Assembly: GCA_902729315.2 (NCBI GenBank)
Contig: LR746270.1
Coordinates: 546,501-610,500 of the forward strand
Direction: 5' to 3'
Source: Spirodela intermedia
Taxonomy: Eukaryota > Streptophyta > Magnoliopsida > Alismatales > Araceae
Length of the DNA stretch: 64,000 nucleotides
Shown here: piece by piece, positions 1 to 13,909 of the stretch
Layout of the letters: the number at the start of each line of letters is the position of its first letter
Position numbering within the stretch: position 1 is the stretch's first letter
Notes under the pieces: generated by a model
The model's database searches: none
The model's input: only the letters and a program-made list of their open reading frames with translations
What the model was told of the DNA's origin: nothing
Position numbers and translations under genes: made by a program

Positions 1-243
1 CACACGTGTGTTTGAGCGTGTGGAAAATGATGAGATGGGAAGGGCTCGATAACCTTGGTGAAGTTGAATGAGCAAACGATACGCAGGCATTTTGTCAAAC
101 ACGCGCAAGATTGGTGGGTCAAAGATCGGTGAATCTAAGTCAAATACCTGGATTTTTCTAAAATATTTTCTTATCAAGTATGTGAAAAAAACCCATCGAT
201 TGTCCACGAAAACTGCATTCTTTCCATAGATATTGCTTCGATT

Positions 244-244
<1 letters not shown>

Positions 245-287
<43 letters not shown>
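245..287. repeat. (AG)n microsatellite
   Basis: Uninterrupted AG dinucleotide run of about 43 bp. It lies just beyond the splice donor of the last visible LEUNIG_HOMOLOG exon, so inside an intron of that gene. Similar GA/CT runs recur throughout the window. Confidence 0.97.
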
Positions 288-290
<3 letters not shown>

Positions 291-357
291 TTGGGAAGAA
301 GGACGCATGGAAAACAACTTTTTTCAAAGGAAAATAAGAAATAACCAACGATATTAC

Positions 358-3300
358 CTGGTATCCGCCGATGATCAACAAAGTGGAGTAGTTGGGGTGG
401 AAAACACAGGAATGGAACTGGTTCCCGCTGGAATTGAACTCGTGGATGCACTCCCCAGATGCCGACCAGATCCTTACTGAATCCGGACAAACGGATGCTA
501 AGTAATCTCCATTCGAGTCCCAGCAGATCGAGGTTACGTCTTTGGTGTGTCCCTAAGAATGATAAAAGTATGAATTGAGGATAATTAAAAGATGAAATAT
601 CTATCCACACAAGAATTCCACTATTAATAAAAATTCCCTCTCTTTTTTTTCCTAACATAAATCCATGAGATTACTGGGAGTAATGAGTAATGGATTATTA
701 AAAGGGCAAAGATTTATCCATAAATAAAAACCAATGATGACAATAAAAATTATTCCTTTACTAACATGAGACCATGACATCACTGAATTTTATCATTAAG
801 AGACGAAATATTTATCCAAAAAAATCCTAATAATAATAAACAAATACAATTCTAAACATGAAACCCATGCAATCACTGGGTTGTTACCGGTAGCGTGCGT
901 ATCTGCCGGTCGGCCTCAATGTCAAATATGGAAACCAGTTTTTCTGAAGATGCTGCAAGGAGTTGACCAAGTCTAGGCTGGAATCTAACTTGGCCCGTGG
1001 CACCCTGACATATAAACACGAAAAGGTTTTTCATGTCAGACGGAGGAAGAACTTGGTGGTGTAAAGAAGAACTGTCCGGATCGTTTCAGACCTTGGAGAC
1101 ACGAGAGAAAGCGAAGTTGCTGGTATTCCAGAACCTCATCTCGCCATTGTCGTCGCAAGAGCAGAATAGATCGGTCTTCTTTGGATGGAAGTCAACGGAC
1201 ATCACAGGAGAATTGTGCCCAGTAAATGTGTGCAAGCAAAAATGTGGCTGCAAGCAAAGCCATTATTAATCTTCACATCAGAATCTAACCTCCAAGCTCG
1301 AGTTGAAACAAACTTATTCAAATGAAATCCTCAATAATAATCCCACAATTGAACGACATCCCCATTGAAAATAAGTGTACAGATGTTGAGACAGCATGCA
1401 CATGAGGAACCCCGTTAGAATAATCTCTCTAAACACGAGGATCAAATAGCTAGTCACTTAACCGAACTAGTTAGAAATATGCAAGGCAGAATTAGCTATG
1501 GACATCAGAGCTTGCACGCGTCGTGTATATGTTTACAAGTTGGGAGCTAAATCTGAGCCAGATTATGACATGAACGGCATTATAGATTGTCCAGCAGAGA
1601 AGATAACGATCATAAAAAAAACGTAGGAGCGAAGCTTAGTGAAGTAAGAATAACTAAAAAAATGGGTTTCCCTATTTTAAAGTGGGAAGTTTGGGTAGTG
1701 AAAGAGACGGGTTGATAGGGGGGCTATTAACATATGGTCCGGCTCATTTCCCATCGAAAAATGGAGATTGGGCAGGTGTTGGAAAGGATGACGGTCTCTC
1801 TCTTCCCTTTTTCTGTCCATCAAAATCTGCCACCATCAATGCCTGTTTCAGTGCGATTTCTGCTTATAACTTAGAGGGTCTTGCATTTCAGGATATACCC
1901 CGGTTTTGTCAGTTTATCTCTGAGCACGGGCTACTCGCGTAGGCAAGGGGTGCACGCACACAGGGCCTATGAGCAGCGGGGAGTATTCAACCAGAATATT
2001 AGTCCCTTTCCACCCTGCATGCTTCCCACAATAATTATTGCAGAGAAAACATTTCCAGAGAAAGTTCGCTTTTGAAATTTTCTCCACTCTGTATTGTGAC
2101 ATGCACAGTTCAAAGTTCTTGAGAAACAACGAAGACCAAAGATGTTCCGTGGACTCCACAGGCAAGTAAAAATAAAAGAATAATTTTCTTTTTTGTAAAA
2201 GAATTTAAAAGGCAACAGGCAATTTAGAAAGAAAAATGATTCAACACAAGCAAGCTACAAGAAAAATATGAGAAACCAAAAAACTTACTTCAGCTACATT
2301 CCATAGTCGCACTGTTCTATCAAATGAAGATGTTAGAAGCTGAGTTGAGTTTGGTCTAAAACGGATGTCAGTGATCAGAAGGCTGTGTTCTTCTGGAGAG
2401 CTCTCAGTTTTTAGTGTGTCCATGTTCCAGATAATAGCCTGCAACATAAAGAGCAGCAAGCATCTCAACATTAATGCCACAGAAGAAAACCAATGTATCT
2501 GGAAATATTGTTAATAGACATTAATGCGCCCAGTCTGGAGGCAAAACGTTGTATCTCTGTAAGTCCTGGCCATCTCAGTTAGCTCATGACAAAGACATCA
2601 TATCATATTGTCAGAGAAGATATCCAAATACGGACATCAACTGTCAAAGTCCCACACAGGTATTAGATATCTCAGGTCAAAAAATTCCTAGCAGGTAACT
2701 ACCCAACAAGGGTAACAACGCATAACAAAATACCTGGAGAGCATTGTAAGTTTGCAATGTATTACCTTCTTCTCATGTCCAGCACTTGCCAGTAATTTTC
2801 CATCAGACGAGAAATGGCAGCAATTCACCTTGCTATTACTTGCACGGATGCAACTAACTTCACTAAAAGAGAAACCTGGAAGACATTTTCAGCACTGTTA
2901 CATCAACTTTGCAGAAGTATTATCACCTGACAGCTGGCAAACATCATTAGTTACCCTTTGCAGACTCTGTGGTGTGCTCCACAGGACTTCTTTTCAATGC
3001 AGCAAAAATGTCTCGCGCGTCTCCATCATCATGAGAGAGAAATGATTCCACATTGTCATCCAAGGAACCAACATCCGCAAAATGTTCCATGTCATCCTAC
3101 AATGTGGATAGAAAATAATAAAAAATAAAAAATGTTATGCACTAAGAGAAGAAAGCAAGACCAAAAGCAATAGGGGGACTACCAGCTGATTTGAAGATGA
3201 GGCAAGCGTAGCTGTTCCATCTGTGCCATACATCATTAAACTCTTTGGCATATTATTAATATGCTGCAAGTTTCCAGACAATGGTCCTCCATCACCAGGC

Positions 3301-6300
3301 GTATGAGTGGACGGAGTTGATGGAGGGGAGTTAGAAGGCCCCACTGTATTTCCCGTACCAGTACTATTTGCAGCTCCAGAGGAAGTAGGCCTCCTTTTCC
3401 TATTATTCTGGTATTGTACATCCAACAGAAAGAAGAAAAATTTAGCAGGTCTTTATCGCAAATGTGAAAAGTGATCTGAACAGGAGCAATAAAAACATAT
3501 TTACGTTTCACTACCTGTTGCAAATGTTGCTGCTGTTGCTGCTGCTGCTGCAGTTGATCTTGAGATGGTTGGGAGGAAGAATGCTGCATCTGGGCCGTCA
3601 TCTTCATCTATTTGAGAAACAAGCCGAACTTTAGATGTTCTTTGGGTAATATAACTCAATAATTTCAAAACCAGTAAAGCCTGAAAACACACTGGCGTGT
3701 AATGAAAGATGCAACTAAATGTAATGGCATGACGATCTGTTTCTGAACTTTGAATGAAGGATTGCCACAAGTTCTTTGAAAACTTTTAGTGAGAATACTA
3801 TCTGCGTTCCCTTAATTAGCAAAATTTGGAAAACTATTTTTTCAAACCACTTATACGATTTTAAATCTCTACAATACATTTTATCTGATTATTACATCAT
3901 GACCATTAATCAAAATGACTGATGACTTCAGTAAATCCATGTGTATATCAACGCAAGTTTCGGTGCAAGAGATTTAGACACACGAGTTTTTTTGTTCTTG
4001 GAGACAAAGTCAGCCTCATGCTGATATCTTCATCTTAGTTAGTGGGCAGGACATCAGTGAAGACGAGTCATTTTGCAAGATAAGGTTAGATCTTCCCAGA
4101 CTATTCCCTCTAACTTCACTACTTAAGTCCCCTTCGTGTTTTAGCACCTGCTATTGTCATAAAAGGACCAGAGATGTGAGCCTGATTCTGAGAAAGGAGT
4201 TGTCATGGATATGAGAAGAATCCATTTGCTGAAGTTCAACTGGATGCATGGAAGTACAATTGGAGCACGTGTCAGGTTTTTCCGAAAAGAATTGATAGAT
4301 CAAGTGGTTACGGAGCATTTACAAGGCAACTCATTTTTGGTGACCACTGCTGAATTGTTTTTTTACAGAGATTGCAGAAAATGTGCGCATCCGAAAAGCC
4401 CATTTTCTCACTCTCATATTTGAAGAAATATCCTAAAAAGCCAAATCTTCTGGTCGATTTACAATATTTTCTATACAGTAATACAAGTCCTTTTAGATTT
4501 TTGTTAAGAAACATGGTTCTTGAAGGACCTCTAAAGGTTACATCTTCTCAAATCTACCAGTTATACACTAACAAAAATAAAATAAATACAGAATATCTTG
4601 GAATTTCAGTTGGCAAGGATAAAAGCAAATGTTTCAAGATTCATCATCTCCAGTGATGATGATACATTACATTTCCCTCGCTTTAGAAATAACTTCAGGT
4701 AGTAAAACCTCATAAATTCACAACGCCACTTTTTGTTATACATGGATACTCAAAAGTTACAACATACCTAAGAATAAGAATATCAGTTTACTGTAAGCAT
4801 CTTTAAAGCGGCTTTATACGACCCTAACGCAAATGCACAAACTAACCTTTAAAAGGTACTCAGCTTGATCTGGTCTGACTTTAGGTGAACCTGATTGAAT
4901 TGTGGAACTCATTGCCCCATCATTCCCTGCAGACTGACCATCTACTCCATTTAAGCTTCCACGTGGCAAGAGCCTAAATCTTTGGGGGTCCATATCACCA
5001 TAGGAAGGGGTGCTGCCAAGGTTGCCTTGAATATGAGCATGAGCTAGAATATGTTGTTGCTGCTGTGGTGTCAACAGTTGAAATTGATTTTGTGTCGGCA
5101 GAAATGGTTTCTGCACCTGAGGCCCAATGCTTGGGCGCAACTGATCGATTCCCTGCACATATTAGCAAACCCTGAAGTTGTTAAAATTCATGGAAGGTCA
5201 AAGAATGAGACAACAAACTTTCAGTTCTACACAGAAAACTGCTTACTGTTAAAGGCCAGCCCTTCAATGGAAGACCACTGACCCCTTGGTTCAATCCTGC
5301 AGGGAGAAAAAAGAAATAAGATATAAAATCACTATTGCTGACACCATTCTAAGTCCATAAGCTTTCACGAAAATGTTGATATTTTACAGCACCAAAATAC
5401 ACTTAAACTACAGGCAGTTGCCTAACGAACAGAAAAAAATTGGAGTTCATTTTGATTAGTATGCCTCCATTCCATTTTGTTATTAAACCAGAGCCAAATC
5501 TATGAACTACTGTAATCAAGGGTCTAAAGGAGCACTTGGACGATAGGAAAACATGCACAGGGAATGGAGTGAACATGAAAAAGGACTTAGAGAGGAACCA
5601 CCCACAACAAAAAACTGTGCTGTCACCAAAGGATAAGAGGCAAAACCCCAGATCAGAAACGAATGAGATCTGCATTTAGCACGTCTCTCGTACTCATGAC
5701 GAAATTAGCACAGCAGCTCAAATAGAACAGAATCCATGTGCTCATATCAGCAACAATGCGAACAACACCAGCGGATGATGTAACCTAACAGTAGTGACCA
5801 ACATGTTGAGACATGGGTGTCATGGTTACAAAATGTCTCTTTGATATGATCAATGGCAATGACAGATGCTCCAAGCATGCATGAAAATAAAACGGCATCA
5901 GACAGTGGAAAGATGTAGATAAGTAGGACCCTGTATTCCATAGGAATCCATGATTCTTTCCGCTGATTAAATCTTGAGGATAGAGAAATTATGAATCCAA
6001 CACATCACTAGATTTCCCTGAGATACTTGTCTGGAAGTATCCTGGTGGCAATTCTTCAATAACCCAATGAATACAATCCACAGGTCGTCACACCCAAATA
6101 AGCGTTACGGCAGGTACTGAATGGAAGACAAATATCCCTGGAAACAGTAGTGTACGTTATGTCTCCCATATGGCATCAAGGCTATTATTACCCTTGACAA
6201 ACCCCATTCAGCTCACCAGGACAAACTGGTTAGTATATACGGATTCTATTATTTTTCATTCATATGATATTAGTGGCATCATTGACACTCTAAGTGTGCA

Positions 6301-8412
6301 ACCATACAGCATATTTGGCGGTCAGCAAATAATTTTTTGTTCAGCATCATGGAAAAATCCTCCAGAAAGGATGTTTCCATTTCAAAAAATGTCGTTATGA
6401 TAAAAAACAGAACAAATATACTAGCCTTAAAATTTTCAAAATGTTTGTTTGATAGCTTCTTGTTTTAAATTATTTTCCCCCTCTCTCCTTTGGCGTCAGA
6501 AATATTGGTGAATCAGAGCACAGCATGTAGATAACGATTTGAAGGAATGCCTAAATTTATGATGAATAAAATTTTCGTAAATAAACAAAGCTATTTAATC
6601 TATATTGGATTACAGTGTTTTCAAAATTGAAATTCAAAATTCATCATTTTAGGGAAAAATCAGTGCACCTCCTTGGTTCAAAATAATAAACAAATGAGTC
6701 ATATTCCCGCTGAAGACTATCCCTATCAAGTCTGACGAAAAGCTTACCACCAGCACCTAATCCAGGTTTTTGCTGCATAAGCCCCTGCGTATATGGATCA
6801 ATGGGCGATGATCTTTGTGCTACACCCAAATTCACTTCGCTCTTAATGTCCTACAATTAGCACAAAAAATGAGGAACCGCCAAATCTACAACATGAATTA
6901 TAAACAACCACTAGACAGGTGTAAAGTAAAAATAAATAGTTCAAGTAGTTACAGTTGTTTGTTGAGTCCTTGCCTGAATTTGCTGTAGTGCTCCAGAGAC
7001 ACCACCTGGGTTACCAGGGACTAATGGCCTGCTTTGGCAGAAAAGACATAGATAACAAAAAAAAATCCAGTAGAAAGTCATAAAACTTGAGAACTAGTGT
7101 CCCATGAAATTAGGTAAAAGTTGTTACCCTGGATGGTTAGTTGCTGACTTTAGAAGTGCCATCCTGTTAGCATCAAATTGTTGAGAAGACTCGGATTCAA
7201 GAGAGTGTGGAATCTTCATACGTTCTTCGTAGAGTTTGGCAGCATAAACACTAGCAGTTGACGGTCCCAGTATACCATCTGAGTTAATAGCATTCATAGA
7301 ACCGCCCAATGATGGATGATTCGTATCCCTTCGCAGTTGTGCTTGCCGTTGCTGTATGAGCTGCAGTTGCTGCATCTGTAGCTGTTGCTGATGTTCTCTT
7401 GCCTTCATTTGTTGCGCCTATTAGTAATTTAATAGGTAGTGAACAACCATTTGAGATGGACATTGATGATTCCTGAAAAGGCTACGACTCATTTCAGAAA
7501 AAATACCTCAATGTATGCTGCAGCTGCCTCGGAATGTTTCTCATTTGTCCTTGCAATAAATATATCCCAGAAGACAGACCACCATTCAAAAAGGAATCCT
7601 CCAGGAGCATCAATGGCTGCATGTCAATTAAGATGTCAGAGGGTACATAACAGCATTTTGAGAAATATTAAAATCTTCTCTGATATTTTTCCACTTTATC
7701 AGCAAGGAATTTTACACAATCCCTTGAGGAACTATTCTTATTTCATCAGGGTTTGATTGGTCCAAAAGAAAGACAGCATCAAATAGATAACCTTTTGGCT
7801 TCAGAACAGCTTCAGCCATCCAAATGAGTTTTTTTGTCGCAAAAAGATTACCAGGAACTGGTCGTAAACTCTAATTCTCCGTGCATTCAGCGCTCATGAA
7901 CGTCAGTAGTATGCATCGTATAAGTACTCGCATTATCACACAGATGGCATGGTACTAATAAATGGGACTGATGAAGCACTTGCGGAGCTAAAGAACAAAA
8001 GGAATTACTCATTCTCACGAGCGTAACTACGATCTGTACGCTCTTTCGAGAAAGGCTGATGATAAGGTAAGAGATGATACAACACGCAAGTTAAAACCAT
8101 GACACCAAGGAAAACTGTGTAAGCAGTGCCAAAACAGGGGAAAATCACTTAAAATAGGTCACACATTGGTCACATACCTACTGGATCTGTTGCAACCTTC
8201 CCTTCGGTCATGAAGGCCTTCGCAGACGCGTGAAGATTCCTCTTTAGAAGATAATCGTAGATGTAGACGTCAAGCCTAAACAGAAGTCACTCGGGTAGGA
8301 CGAAGTGAGAGGAAAAAAAAACCAAAACAAAAGACAGAGAGAATAAGTTTGCTGAAACAGATATGTTAATGGTTGCATACATTTTATCCGCTTCCCAGCT
8401 TCCCTGCGCCAT
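358..8412 (-). CDS. LUH: LEUNIG_HOMOLOG-type transcriptional corepressor (3' end missing)
   Basis: Gro/Tup1-type corepressor that in the family acts in the nucleus with SEUSS-like adaptors to repress target genes. Sixteen exons fit GT-AG sites and keep one frame: 8381-8412, 8178-8275, 7507-7616, 7128-7417, 6953-7028, 6748-6850, 5247-5296, 4847-5152, 3515-3607, 3183-3407, 2955-3096, 2766-2875, 2289-2438, 1092-1247, 888-1004, 358-552 (751 codons). The start [11 protein letters not shown] opens the LisH/LUFS domain, followed by [19 protein letters not shown]. Next come a Q-rich region, the PSTPSTHTP linker and [12 protein letters not shown], then WD40 repeats ([56 protein letters not shown]). 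The linker and the [11 protein letters not shown] stretch favour LUH over LUG. Arabidopsis LUH is about 787 residues, so roughly 40 residues completing the last blade lie left of the window. No frameshift or stop was seen. Gene identity is firm; exact borders are by eye. Confidence 0.95.
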
Positions 8413-9060
8413 AGTCCTGCTCAACATCGATTGTGAGAAGATAAATAGGGAGAGGAATCTAATTGGCCCGGTATTTTCAGGAATGAAAAACGTTGGTGAA
8501 TGCAATCAAAGTACATAACATCATCCAACTGACCTCGAAAAGTTTGAGCAGTGCCTGATCAAAGCCACATTACCAATACAGGACACCGAACCATCTCGAT
8601 CTACACATATCGAATTCCGCCTCCACAAGCGGCAGCAGAAAACCGCCTGATTAAAACCACCGCATAAATCAGGCGTACGCAGCCTTCCCAACTAGGAAAC
8701 TGTAACCTTTAAACAGAAAAAACTGAGCGCTTACCTCTTAATTTCCTCCACCTCCAGCGTCCGAAATCTGGGATCCTCTCGATTGCTTGGGGTTTCACCT
8801 CGATCAGAAGGGAGACGAAGCGGCCACAGTGTAATTGGCAAAAGAGGGCGAGGCCTGAGAATACCCGAGGCTGCTTCGCCAGGAAATCAAAAACTCCGAG
8901 CCAGAGGGACTGAAACCAGTCGAAGAACAGCTCGAGCTCCTCAATAATAGAATGCCCCAAGCCCTTCCCCTCCTCTCTCTCTATCGCTCTACCTCTCCTC
9001 CCCCTCACCGCCTTGGGGAATTACTTGTCCCCCGCCCCCCTTCCCCCACGATGTTTCGTT
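8413..9060 (-). promoter_or_regulatory. LUH 5' UTR and proximal upstream region
   Basis: Sequence upstream of the LUH start codon. A possible 3' splice site (cag before gact) lies 4 bases upstream of the ATG, so a 5' UTR intron is plausible. Around 8,965-9,010 the minus strand is GA-rich (CT-rich on plus), as in many plant 5' UTRs. The transcription start cannot be fixed by eye. Open frames here show no recognisable protein. Confidence 0.5.
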
Positions 9061-9447
9061 CGGAATACGAGGCTCAGCTTCGGAGTACGGACCTCATGGC
9101 TCGGGATGGCCAGCCGTCGGTTCGGGCTTCAGAGACCGGCCTAGAGGTTTGGACGGCTAGTGATTGGCCCACCACAGCTCGCTCGGTGGCCGGCCCGTGC
9201 GACCCGGTTCGGTCGGTTTAAACGCGCCGCTGAGGCTCCCACTCCCGTTGACATGGCGACTCCACGCGCAGAACAGGGACTCACTGCCTCTTTTGACTTT
9301 CTGGTCAATGAATAATGGGCGGACGGCATGTAGATATTTTCCGAAATAAGCCTCGAATAAGCCGTTTAATTAAATTAATGCCCAGCCACCGCATTAACAT
9401 CCTCTCCGAGAAGGCCAGGCATTTGCGGTTCTCCCTTGGCCCACCGA

Positions 9448-9545
9448 CACGTGTATGTTGTCGCTTAGGGCTGACACGTGTCACTTCGACGTCGAAAGCA
9501 ATGGACCACCTATCTTTTGTGATTTATCGACACGTCACCTGGACG
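9448..9545. promoter_or_regulatory. G-box/ABRE-like cluster upstream of LUH
   Basis: Two CACGTG cores (9448-9453 and 9475-9480, the second inside the 10-bp palindrome GACACGTGTC) and a related GACACGTCAC at about 9,530 lie within 100 bp, roughly 1.05 kb upstream of the LUH ATG. G-boxes bind bZIP and bHLH factors in plants. Their use here is inferred. Confidence 0.5.
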
Positions 9546-10094
9546 AGGAAAACTCCCAAGCGTACATCATGTCTCGGCTGAGGTGCGACTCGTAATGGGC
9601 CCATATGAGACCACCGGAGCCCATCAAAGATACTAAATCTGGCCCACCAATGTTCTTGTGTCAGAAAGGCTAGTAAAATCGGGGAAAGGTCAAACCTTCC
9701 CCACGTTTGGTCCCATTATTAGGGGAAAATCGGAGAAAGACGAGTAAACATGGGTCCCACTTTAATTAAAATTATCTTTGAATACAATAAACCCCTATGT
9801 TTAAACAAGTATTTATTTTTATGATCAAAGTTTCCTACCTATCTCTATTGACCTATGTTTTTAATGAGTTTTTCATGGGTGTATAACATGACCTCCTCTT
9901 TGTAAATGGGCAGAGACTTGGTTGGTTGTCAAAGCATTATTACTGACAAACAAATGCACATATTACAGGGGAAGATAAATGGAGAATGATTTATTACAGG
10001 GGGAATACTCCTCATTGAGCTATCTGAGACAATCAGTTCTCAATCTTCTCTCAGGAATACACTACATTGATCATGTCCCCTTACTCAAGTTTCG
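9546..10094. other. Intergenic, no gene seen
   Basis: Composition falls from GC-rich promoter sequence to AT-rich DNA at about 9,760. No ORF, RNA gene or domain is recognisable. The right part leads into the LTR-like flank of the neighbouring gypsy relic. Confidence 0.6.
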
Positions 10095-10099
10095 TCCCC

Positions 10100-10215
10100 A
10101 GACTTAGTGGGCCCTTGAATGTGGCTCAATTTCCCCACAAACCCATCTCCATCAGCCACCTTCATGATCCGCCTTTGATTGATCTACTGAAAGATGTGGT
10201 TGTCACAATTTATGA
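10100..10215. repeat. Left LTR-like flank of gypsy relic 1
   Basis: Starts TAGTGGGCCCTTGAA and stays similar to 13565-13680 through the 'gatc.gcctttga' and 'ctgaaaga.gtgg' blocks. Direct orientation at both ends of the pol relic suggests LTR remnants. Most differences look like transitions (C to T in this copy). Confidence 0.55.
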
Positions 10216-13200
10216 GGTTCCCTTCCAAGGAAGATTAGTTGATTGTGTGAGAAGCTCATCAATACCCCCTTAGTATTTACACCTTGTACACAAAGTTAAA
10301 TTCTGACAATTGTTGATGTAAATGATCAATAGACTCCCACATGTTCTTAGAATCTTGAAGATTTTGTTAATTTTTGAGAACTTCAGCCTTGTGTAGCCCA
10401 TGTCAAATGGTGAGAGTGTCATGTGCATGACCTAATAGAGGTCATCATCTAATAGTAAGATTTCTTGTTGATTGAGTGGAAGAGCTATGCTTGACTTTTC
10501 TTTAACTATGACACATGAGATATAAGGTGAACATAAGTTGTGGAAGGAAGACTCAAATAGTATGCATGACTGCAATACATTTCAAGAACTTAAATGGGTC
10601 AAAGAATCAAGGAGTGAGTTTCTCACGAGGTCAAGAAGCAAGGGACTTCAGGTAATAGAATTGAAGTTGTAGATAAACAAGATTGTCCATGATAAAATCA
10701 AGCCATTTTCCTTGGAAAGTGAAGAAGAAGAATAAAAGAACATAGAGAGAATAAAGATTGGGTAAAGGACTTCATCTAGGCTTAGGCTCAAAACAAGGTG
10801 AAGCTTGAGTTTATTGATAACGACATCTTACTCTTAGAGTTGAGAGTTCAAGTAGCTTTATCTTGTCAACGATAATTCATACTGAAGAAGTGTGAGGGAT
10901 TCTTATCATAAATAATCCTGAAGGAGGTTATATTGATAGTTAAATGGAATATCATATTAAGACAAAATGCTACCTAAGTAATTAATTTAGATCATTGACG
11001 AGGGGGATCATTAGTGAAGCAACATAGATATGACTCAAGTCCTTGATTTACCACATTTGATTGGACGTTGGTATGTGGATGATATAAACTAATTTGATGT
11101 AAATCAATCTCTTGTAGTTTGAATAAATAATATCAAAATATATTCTTGAATATGTGATCTTAATCAATGATAATTGAGGCCAAAAACTCATGAAGGTGAA
11201 TGATATCCTAAATGAAAACTTGGATCATATTGTGCAATGTGAATGGATATTGAAGAAGAAAAGAATAAGCATATTTGTTAAATTGACCTACATATACTAA
11301 AATTGCATTGTATCGATTTGATTTTAGTAAGACTTTCATAAAATCTATATTAACATTGTCATATCTTTTCTAGAATTAGTAGAGATTGAAGTAAACTTGT
11401 TGAAGAGATATTTTTTCATTTATTTATTTTACAAGTGAAACAAGAGGCAATAATATTATTTGATTATGGACTTCATGCTGATATAATGATATGTTGGTTA
11501 ATACATTTGTAAGTATGCAAACAATAAAAATGCCTATTGAGATTTCAATTTTTTTTTGAGAATAAGGATCCCCTAAAATAAAATAATTAGGGAGTGAGAG
11601 ATAAATTTGTAATAATACAAGATAGATATAGGTATGACAATTTTTCTTGTTGAATAATGTCCACATCTAAGAGTTTGAGCTTAGATAATAAGAAGGATGG
11701 ATGGAAATCATTGCGAGCTTCTTAGAAGAGACACTAGTTGCTTTATTTTCAGCTCCAAGATTTCTAATCAAATGCCTAGAAGTTTGTATCAAATTTTAAA
11801 GTCAAAACATAAGATCTTTGAGAGTCATTTTTTATATTTGGGAAACACCTATAGTTGCTCTATAATGATTTGAGAGTGTGATGTTCAGTAAATGTAATAC
11901 ATTTATGCCACAATAAATAACATGCTCATTTAAAAACTACATGAATAATGACCATAAGTTTTAGTTCATAATCTATTTTGAATTTTCTGATAAAGGATAA
12001 AAATATTGTAGAAAATAATGGGTCAACAATGTTGCATAATAATGGCATCAGCACGTCTTTGTGACGTATTCATATATAGTTTTAAAGGTTGTGAGAAATT
12101 CTGAAGAATGAAAAATAGAGTTGTAATTTCAACTGTTGGAAGCTTGTTTTCTGATGTCATAATTCTAATTAAAAGTATTATATTTTAATTCTGACCCTTT
12201 CAACTTTAGATTATGACCCCTTGTGTCAAAACTCAATGGTTGAGGTAGATAATATTTGGTCGTCTGAAGGATTTTTTTTTTAAATGATATGTAAATAATA
12301 TTTTTTGCTGATAATAAAGATGTATAAATTTCATGTTTTGAATGTCAAAATTTTAGTTAAAAATGTCATCGAAGAAAATCAGGATGAATTTGCATATAAA
12401 TATTTACTTCATATGAAATGGATGCATTTTGATATTAGAAATGTAAGCCAAACTACCGTAAAAGAAAATGAACATTACTTTATTAATATATTCCTCTAAA
12501 ATTATATTCTTAAAAGTTGGGAAGGTTTTTAGAGCATTTGCAATATCAAAAGTTGTGACAAATAATTCATAATGCCCTTCATGTACATAGAAATCTATTT
12601 TTAGAATATCTTCTACTATTATTTGACTTTGATGTTATCACAATCGAAAAATTAATTTGAAGAAGATTGTTGCTATGTATAGTTCATCTAATAGTTATTT
12701 GATGATAAGAAGATGAAATCAATTTGGGACTATATCTTTATTAAGAACTCTATAATACATATATAATTACTAGTTATCATCTCTTTTTCTCACCGATAGG
12801 ACGAGGCTGGAATAAGGGTTGGTTGAATATTAGATAATCCTAGCTGATAGGATATCAGTGAGCAAGCCTTCAATTTTCATTTCTTGAAAATACAGGTTGA
12901 GAAAAGGCTAAATATTGACTAATTTTGTGCTATGCTCCAACATGATAACATGACCAATTTCCCATGACAAAGGCAATCTAAAAGTCAAGACATATGATTA
13001 TGGATATTGAGTCTCACTCGTAGCTTGAAATCCATGTTGCCAGGTATTTCTTCTTGTGAGGGCTAAAATAATTAAAATTATTTCATTACCTTCACCAAGA
13101 TCTTCTAATAATTGAAATGTCTTGTGATGTCAGACATTGACATGCAAAGTCATTCATTATGACCTATAAAAAGAAAGAGAGTGCCCATATAGCAAAAGTT

Positions 13201-13564
13201 ACTTTAATTTATTTTGGGATTAATTTTTTAATCCCAAGATGATACCACATCGTGACAAGTGATACAATGACTAGATATTTATGAAAAAATATTTTTTGAA
13301 GGTCAATTGTGATGCCATTACATAATCTTTTATAGTAATCTCCTTGACAGTTCCCATGATAACTTGATATTGAGGGTTGGAAGAAATTGGTGGACTAAAT
13401 TAGTAGATAAACAATGAGAAGTTTCACGGTGTCATTGATTTTTGTCTTATAATTTTATGGGCTTTAATTATATAAATTGAAATAAGGAATTTTTTTTGGA
13501 AAGTAAGATAGATGGGATAAAGTGGGAGAAGTACGGATTCTAGAGGAGTCCTTCTCGTTGACCT

Positions 13565-13680
13565 ATTGCTAGTGGGCCCTTGAACTGGCCCACTTCCCCC
13601 AGCCCACGTTTGTCAGCCGTCTTCACGATCTGCCTTTGACTGGTCTGCTGAAAGACGTGGCTGACATGATCTCTCTGATC
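13565..13680. repeat. Right LTR-like flank of gypsy relic 1, in the PRT1 promoter
   Basis: Better preserved partner of 10100-10215, rich in GGCCCA-type motifs. It ends about 230 bp upstream of the PRT1 start codon. It is either the second LTR or an original promoter segment duplicated to the left side; the sequence alone does not decide. Confidence 0.5.
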
Positions 13681-13854
13681 CACTTCTAACGTGGATGGGC
13701 TGGTCATGTCAGGATCTCATTAGTGTGATACATAAATGGACCAGCACAAGAGCCTAGCCCATCGAACAAGAGTCTTCTGCTCTGACAGCCCCTAATGTTT
13801 ACATCAGTCCAATCTTCACAGTCGGTCCATTTACGTCTCGTCTGCAATCTACCC

Positions 13855-13862
13855 TATAAATA
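13855..13862 (+). promoter_or_regulatory. TATA box of PRT1
   Basis: TATAAATA lies 48 bp upstream of the PRT1 ATG. At normal TATA-to-start spacing the 5' UTR would be only about 20-25 nt. No other TATA-like motif is as well placed. Confidence 0.6.
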
Positions 13863-13909
13863 CTGCAGCGCACCCCCGTCCGAAAGGAGTCGCCGGTCTG
13901 GACTTCGCA

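Larger units (their letters stand above)
10095..13700 (-). mobile_element. Decayed Ty3/gypsy retrotransposon (relic 1)
   Basis: AT-rich and full of stops, but minus-strand conceptual translation keeps gypsy landmarks in the expected order. A protease-region fragment with YQVIMG lies near 13,380-13,300. An integrase lies at about 11,400-10,900, with pieces resembling YHPHTNVQSNVVN and CCFTNDPPRQ. RT/RNase H between them is too decayed to delimit, and gag is missing or unreadable. Related LTR-like sequences at both ends suggest the remains of an LTR pair. Decay looks dominated by C-to-T and G-to-A changes plus frameshifts, as expected for a long-silenced copy. It cannot encode active proteins. 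Confidence 0.75.

Noticed and set aside
245-287. (GA)n runs as functional GAGA-factor (BPC) binding elements
   Set aside because: At least five such runs occur in introns and intergenic DNA without consistent promoter placement, so only a microsatellite call is supported.
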